From Rhizobiaceae bacterium UBA1291 (GTDB lineage Bacteria; Pseudomonadota; Alphaproteobacteria; Rhizobiales; Rhizobiaceae), in assembly GCA_002307905.1 (NCBI GenBank), contig DBUL01000104.1, positions 1 through 9,583 on the forward strand: a stretch of DNA of 9,583 nucleotides, written 5' to 3'. Both the position numbers and the translations under genes were made by a program. The notes under the pieces were generated by a model. That model ran no database searches. It saw only the letters and a program-made list of their open reading frames with translations, and was not told the origin of the DNA. This document shows positions 6,621 through 9,583 of the stretch, one piece after another (within the stretch, counting starts at the first letter, position 1; each line of letters begins with the position of its first letter).

Positions 6621-6655
6621 AAACCCGGCGGAACCACCCGCCGGGTTTTCCTGTT
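6621..6655 (+). terminator. Rho-independent terminator after pckA
   Basis: A perfect 11-bp stem (6621-6631 with 6638-6648; arms AAACCCGGCGG and CCGCCGGGTTT) encloses a 6-base loop and runs into TTTTCCTGTTTTC. It lies 23 bp past the pckA stop codon. GC-rich stem plus T-rich tail is the standard intrinsic terminator form. Confidence 0.9.
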
Positions 6656-6699
6656 TTCTGCGGCGCTCGAATGTGAAATAGAGCAGGCGGAGACCGACC

Positions 6700-7134
6700 A
6701 TGGCCAGCGAAGCGCTTTTCATCAACAACCGCATCACCCTTGCCGGCTGGGAACTGACCGAGCAGTTCGTGCTGGCCGGCGGGCCGGGCGGGCAGAATGT
6801 CAACAAGGTCTCGACCGCGGTTCAGTTGTTCTTCAACATTTCCGGATCGCCTTCCCTCTCGGAAAGAGTGAAGGAGAACGCGATCAAGCTTGCCGGACGG
6901 CGCGCCTCGAAGGAGGGCGTGCTGATGATCGAGGCGAACCGCTTCCGCAGCCAGGAACGCAACCGGGAAGATGCGCGGGAGCGTCTCAAGGAATTGATCC
7001 TCGCCGCCGCCGCCCCGCCACCGCCGCCGCGCAAGAAGACCAAGCCCACCAAGGGGTCGGTCGAGCGCAGGCTGAAGGAAAAATCGGGGCGATCGGAAGT
7101 CAAGAAGATGCGCGGCCGGCCCTCCGGAGACTAA
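6700..7134 (+). CDS. arfB: alternative ribosome-rescue peptidyl-tRNA hydrolase ArfB (YaeJ)
   Basis: Class-I release-factor-like protein that enters the A site of stalled ribosomes and hydrolyses the peptidyl-tRNA without needing a stop codon. It is 144 residues, the usual length. The catalytic loop GGPGGQNVNKVST carries the GGQ motif at 30-32. There is no codon-recognition domain, which separates it from RF1/RF2. The C-terminal tail (about 111-144, RKKTKPTKGSVERRLKEKSG) is basic, as needed to occupy the mRNA entry channel. Between them is an Ala4-Pro5 run at 102-110 encoded by GCC/CCG-rich DNA. The ATG at 6700 follows GGAG at about 9 bases. The gene lies after the pckA terminator, so it must have its own promoter, which I could not identify in the 50 bp available. 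Older annotations use yaeJ or call it a peptide chain release factor. Confidence 0.94.
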   Translation: MASEALFINNRITLAGWELTEQFVLAGGPGGQNVNKVSTAVQLFFNISGSPSLSERVKENAIKLAGRRASKEGVLMIEANRFRSQERNREDARERLKELILAAAAPPPPPRKKTKPTKGSVERRLKEKSGRSEVKKMRGRPSGD

Positions 7135-7156
7135 ATTAGCTTGCTATTCTACGAAT

Positions 7157-7185
7157 GGAACCTAGTCTTTCAGTGTCCGTATACT
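7157..7185 (+). promoter_or_regulatory. candidate EcfG-type (general stress) promoter for the BON-LysM gene
   Basis: GGAAC (7157-7161), 16 bp, then CGTA (7178-7181) closely fits the alphaproteobacterial EcfG/RpoE2 general-stress promoter form (GGAAC, 16-17 bp, CGTT), with one mismatch in the -10 element. Transcription would start near 7188, about 30 bases before the ATG at 7220. A sigma70-like TATACT overlaps at 7180-7185 but lacks a good -35 element at the usual distance. It was recognised by eye, not scored. Confidence 0.45.
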
Positions 7186-7219
7186 CATCTTGAGCAACGC
7201 CTACCCGGAGGAAGTGATC

Positions 7220-7693
7220 ATGGGTTTTTTCGACTTCATCAAGAGCGCAGGCAAGAAACTCGGCATCGGTGACGATGACGCTGCCCCGGACGTCGAGGCG
7301 GTCAAGAAGGAACTCGCCTCCCACAATCTCGGCACCGACAAGGTGGAAGTGGCGGTTGTTGAGGACAAGGTGGTTCTGAAGGGAACCGTAAAGGATCAGT
7401 CGGCCTTCGAAAAGGCGGTCATTGCCGTCGGCAACACGCTCGGGATCTCCAAGGTCGAGGCTGATGAACTGAAAATCGCAGAGGCCGAAGCGGTCATGCC
7501 CGCTGCCGCAAAAGCGCCGGTCTTCTACACCGTCAAGAAGGGCGACAATTTGTGGAAGATCGCCGAAGCGCATTACGGCAAGGGCAAGGGAGCCAAGCAC
7601 ACCCTGATCTTCGAAGCGAACAAGCCCATGCTCACTCACCCGGACAAGATCTATCCCGGTCAGGTCCTGCGCATTCCTCCTCTCGCTGACTGA
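7220..7693 (+). CDS. kbp: BON and LysM domain protein, Kbp/YgaU family
   Basis: A 157-residue protein aligning by eye along its whole length with E. coli Kbp (YgaU): both start MG-F-F/N-F-K-AGKKL and share FEANKPML, PDKIYPGQVLRIP near the end. Domain order is a short N-terminal helix, a BON domain at about 24-90 with a VGNTLGISKVEAD segment, then a LysM domain at about 101-153 (VFYTVKKGDNLWKIAEAHYG). There is no signal peptide or membrane segment, so it is probably cytoplasmic. In E. coli the protein binds K+ and is linked to osmotic stress; whether the ligand is conserved here is inference. The start at 7220 is chosen over an in-frame start at 7190 because GGAGG lies 8 bases before it and the family begins MGxFxF. 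A stress-type promoter precedes it. Confidence 0.9.
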   Translation: MGFFDFIKSAGKKLGIGDDDAAPDVEAVKKELASHNLGTDKVEVAVVEDKVVLKGTVKDQSAFEKAVIAVGNTLGISKVEADELKIAEAEAVMPAAAKAPVFYTVKKGDNLWKIAEAHYGKGKGAKHTLIFEANKPMLTHPDKIYPGQVLRIPPLAD

Positions 7694-7702
7694 AACTCCA
7701 AT

Positions 7703-7734
7703 GAAGGCGGCGGCCGAATGGCCGCCGTTCGCCC
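7703..7734 (+). promoter_or_regulatory. GC hairpin between a Shine-Dalgarno and the alkB start
   Basis: The stem CGGCGGCC (7708-7715) with GGCCGCCG (7720-7727) around the 4-base loop GAAT sits between GAAGG (7703-7707) and the alkB ATG at 7735. Linear spacing from GAAGG to the ATG is 27 bases, too long. With the hairpin folded, 7 unpaired bases remain, which is ideal. No other Shine-Dalgarno is present. Alternatively it is a weak terminator for the upstream gene, but there is no T tract (TTCGCCC follows). Confidence 0.4.
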
Positions 7735-8361
7735 ATGCCTGAAAAAGCCAAGCGCACGCTGCCCGAAGGGCTCCGCTACCATCCGGAGTTCATTGATAGG
7801 GTTGGTCAAGAACAACTGGTTACAGCGATCCGCGAGATCGTTGCCGTGGCACCGCTCTTCGTTCCTGCCATGCCTGGCACGGGCAAGGAAATGTCGGTTC
7901 GCATGACCAATTGCGGTTCGCTTGGCTGGGTCACAGACAAGGAACGCGGCTATCGCTATCAGCCGACCCATCCCGTCACGGGCGAGCTATGGCCCGCCAT
8001 TCCCGCGTCGTTGCTCAACATCTGGAACCGGGTTTCCGGCTGTGACAGGCACCCTGAGGCATGCCTGGTCAATTTCTACGACGACAGTGCCCGCATGGGC
8101 CTGCACCAGGATCGCGACGAACGGGCATTTGATGCACCGGTCGTGTCGGTCTCTCTGGGAAATGCCTGCCTCTTTCGCATCGGAGGAACCAACCGCAAGG
8201 ATCCGACCATGTCGTTGAAGCTCACAAGCGGAGACGTCTTCGTCATCGGTGGGGCGGGGCGCCTCTGTTTCCACGGTGTAGACCGGATCTATCCGGGGAC
8301 TTCCACACTCTTGAAAAACGGTGGGCGCATCAATCTGACGCTCAGGCGCGTCAATCCCTGA
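7735..8361 (+). CDS. alkB: AlkB, Fe(II)/2-oxoglutarate-dependent DNA/RNA dealkylase
   Basis: Oxidative demethylase that repairs 1-methyladenine and 3-methylcytosine in DNA and RNA, using Fe(II), 2-oxoglutarate and O2. It is 208 residues (E. coli AlkB is 216). The iron ligands are His124 and Asp126 in GLHQDRDE and His180 in FHGVDR. The 2-oxoglutarate site is formed by NFY (113-115) and the C-terminal GRINLTLRR motif (Arg198, Arg204). The YRYQPTHPVTGELWPAIP segment (about 73-90) is the nucleotide-recognition region. A TGA lies 11 codons upstream in frame with no other start between, so ATG 7735 is the start. It follows the BON-LysM gene by 41 bp and may be cotranscribed with it; no adaptive-response gene such as ada is beside it. 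It converges on coaA, with 61 bp between, where I see no clear terminator. Confidence 0.95.
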   Translation: MPEKAKRTLPEGLRYHPEFIDRVGQEQLVTAIREIVAVAPLFVPAMPGTGKEMSVRMTNCGSLGWVTDKERGYRYQPTHPVTGELWPAIPASLLNIWNRVSGCDRHPEACLVNFYDDSARMGLHQDRDERAFDAPVVSVSLGNACLFRIGGTNRKDPTMSLKLTSGDVFVIGGAGRLCFHGVDRIYPGTSTLLKNGGRINLTLRRVNP

Positions 8362-8422
8362 TCTATCTGCTGAATCCGGCGAACATAGTGCGATATTGAG
8401 TAAACTGCCGGCTATGTATCGC

Positions 8423-9418
8423 CTACAGTTTTCTGAGTGCGACCTGCTCAACCAGGTGATTGTCGCCCTTGCGCAGGATGAGGTCGGCGCGTGGCCGCGT
8501 CGGCAGAATGTTTTCACGCAAATTTTTGAGGTTGGTATTCTTCCACAGATCCTCGGCGATCCTCAGCGCTTCCTCTTCGCTGATCGTGGCATAGCGGTTG
8601 AAGTAGGAGTTCGGATCGCGGAATGCGGTCTGCCGGAGCTTCATGAAGCGATCGACATACCAGCGATGAATGAGGTCTTCCTCCGCGTCGATGTAGATCG
8701 AGAAGTCGAAGAAGTCTGAAACGATCGGGACGATCTTGCCGTCTGCCGGCAAATCGCGTGACTGAAGTACGTTGATACCCTCGAAGATCAAGATATCCGG
8801 TCGATCGATGATCTTGTATTCGTTCGGAAGCACATCATAAGTGAGGTGCGAATAGGCCGGTGCCTTGACGTTCGGCAGGCCCGCCTTGATCGCCGAAAGA
8901 AAGCGCAGCAGCGTACCAATATCGTAGCTCTCGGGAAACCCCTTGCGATTGAGGATGTTGTGCTCGACCAGATGGGCGTTCGGATAGAGAAATCCATCGG
9001 TGGTGACGAGGTCGACCTTCGGGCTCGACGGCCAGCGTGCCAGCAGTTCCTTGAGAATACGGGCGGTGGTCGACTTGCCGACCGCCACCGAGCCGGCAAT
9101 GCCGATGACAAAGGGTGTCTTTGATACACCTGCCGTACTCAGGAAGCGACTGCGCTGCTGAAACAGCATTTGCGACGATTCCACATGGGCGGACAGCAGA
9201 CGCGACAGCGACAGATAGATGCGCCGGACCTCGTCGAGGTCGATCGGGTCGTCGATCGATCGGAGGCGCTTCAGCTCGTCGGCGGTCAACGTCAGCGGTG
9301 TATCGGCCCGGAATTGGGACCATTCTTCCGTTGTAAAGAACAGATAGGGCGAATAGCCGTTTGCCTGAAAGTGGTCGAGCATCTCTGGCGTCTCGGAGTC
9401 CCGTGTCGCTATGGTCAT
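8423..9418 (-). CDS. coaA: type I pantothenate kinase
   Basis: CoaA phosphorylates pantothenate with ATP, the first and rate-setting step of coenzyme A synthesis, in the cytoplasm. It is 331 residues (E. coli 316). Walker A is [12 protein letters not shown] with Lys115 (about 106-117). The catalytic Asp141 is in [18 protein letters not shown] carries the conserved active-site His, and IFEGINVLQ is a family landmark. The N-terminus has the family [12 protein letters not shown] segment. The ATG at 9418 is chosen because it forms an ATGA overlap with the hisE stop, with AGGA three bases before it. Type I CoaA is normally inhibited by CoA and its thioesters. Its place directly behind hisE, at the end of a histidine operon, is common in Rhizobiales and other alphaproteobacteria. 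The gene ends in TAG at 8423-8425. Confidence 0.97.
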   Translation of the reverse strand: MTIATRDSETPEMLDHFQANGYSPYLFFTTEEWSQFRADTPLTLTADELKRLRSIDDPIDLDEVRRIYLSLSRLLSAHVESSQMLFQQRSRFLSTAGVSKTPFVIGIAGSVAVGKSTTARILKELLARWPSSPKVDLVTTDGFLYPNAHLVEHNILNRKGFPESYDIGTLLRFLSAIKAGLPNVKAPAYSHLTYDVLPNEYKIIDRPDILIFEGINVLQSRDLPADGKIVPIVSDFFDFSIYIDAEEDLIHRWYVDRFMKLRQTAFRDPNSYFNRYATISEEEALRIAEDLWKNTNLKNLRENILPTRPRADLILRKGDNHLVEQVALRKL

Positions 9419-9583
9419 GGATCCTGCCGGCTGGCCTTTTCGCTAAGGCCTGTCTGGGCCGTCCGCCGTTCAAGCTCGTCGAGAACGGCTTTAAGCGGGA
9501 TATCTGCGATTTTCAATACGACCATCAGGTGATAGATGAGATCCGCACTCTCATAGACGAGGTTCTCGCGATCGTCCTTGATC
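9415..9583 (-). CDS. hisE: phosphoribosyl-ATP pyrophosphatase, C-terminal 55 residues (cut by window edge)
   Basis: HisE removes pyrophosphate from phosphoribosyl-ATP, the second step of histidine synthesis. Only the C-terminal 55 residues are in the window; base 9583 is the last base of an interrupted codon. The visible part includes [19 protein letters not shown], the conserved helix of the HisE/MazG-type fold (ESADLxYH, with Glu and Asp as likely metal ligands), and [17 protein letters not shown], the usual tail. The TGA stop (9417-9415) overlaps the coaA ATG as ATGA, implying translational coupling and one transcript. The upstream his genes are outside the window. Confidence 0.93.
   Translation of the reverse strand, partial: IKDDRENLVYESADLIYHLMVVLKIADIPLKAVLDELERRTAQTGLSEKASRQDP

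Noticed and set aside
5351..6637. 428-codon open frame on the minus strand opposite pckA
   Set aside because: It lies fully antisense to an unmistakable enzyme gene, its composition follows from the codon bias of pckA, and it shows no recognisable domain.
7003..7032. GCC/CCG-rich tract in arfB as a microsatellite
   Set aside because: It encodes the Ala-Pro linker between the catalytic domain and the basic tail, a usual position for variable sequence in this family.
8362..8422. terminator between the converging alkB and coaA genes
   Set aside because: Only non-nested short repeats (CCGGC/GCCGG and ACATAG/CTATGT) with long loops and no T tract are present.

Overview
The window comes from the chromosome of an alphaproteobacterium of the order Hyphomicrobiales, most likely family Rhizobiaceae (Rhizobium, Agrobacterium or Sinorhizobium group). 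The gene order pckA / chvI-chvG(exoS)-hprK-EIIA(Man)-HPr-ahcY is a known conserved block of that group, and the ChvI, ChvG and PckA proteins read as close relatives of the rhizobial ones. The DNA is GC-rich coding sequence with one AT-rich island between chvI and pckA. I see no mobile element, CRISPR array, rRNA or tRNA.

Left half (1-4649, all minus strand; transcription runs right to left). chvI (response regulator) is followed by chvG (membrane histidine kinase). chvG overlaps hprK (short HPr kinase/phosphorylase) by a TTGA junction. After a 142-bp gap come a mannose-type EIIA gene and ptsH (HPr), then ahcY (S-adenosylhomocysteinase), which is cut by the left edge. ahcY has its own promoter region with a perfect 26-bp palindrome and a possible short leader ORF. 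HPr, EIIA and HprK form an incomplete, regulatory phosphotransferase system with no sugar permease in view. Together with ChvG/ChvI it probably ties carbon status and envelope/acid signals to gene expression.

Centre (4650-4987). This is the divergent chvI/pckA intergenic region. It holds a good sigma70-type promoter for chvI, two overlapping inverted repeats upstream of it, and an AT-rich stretch with three related half-sites that look like a LacI/GalR-type operator in front of pckA.

Right half. The plus strand carries pckA (gluconeogenic PEP carboxykinase) with a strong terminator. It is followed by arfB (ribosome rescue hydrolase), a BON-LysM protein of the Kbp/YgaU family with a candidate general-stress promoter, and alkB (DNA/RNA dealkylation), whose start codon lies just behind a GC-rich hairpin. 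On the minus strand, converging on alkB, are coaA (pantothenate kinase) and the 3' end of hisE. These two overlap by ATGA and form the end of a histidine operon.

No undescribed system is evident. All genes have recognisable families, and the points most worth checking are regulatory: the ahcY palindrome and leader ORF, the pckA operator cluster, the kbp promoter and the alkB translation-start hairpin.
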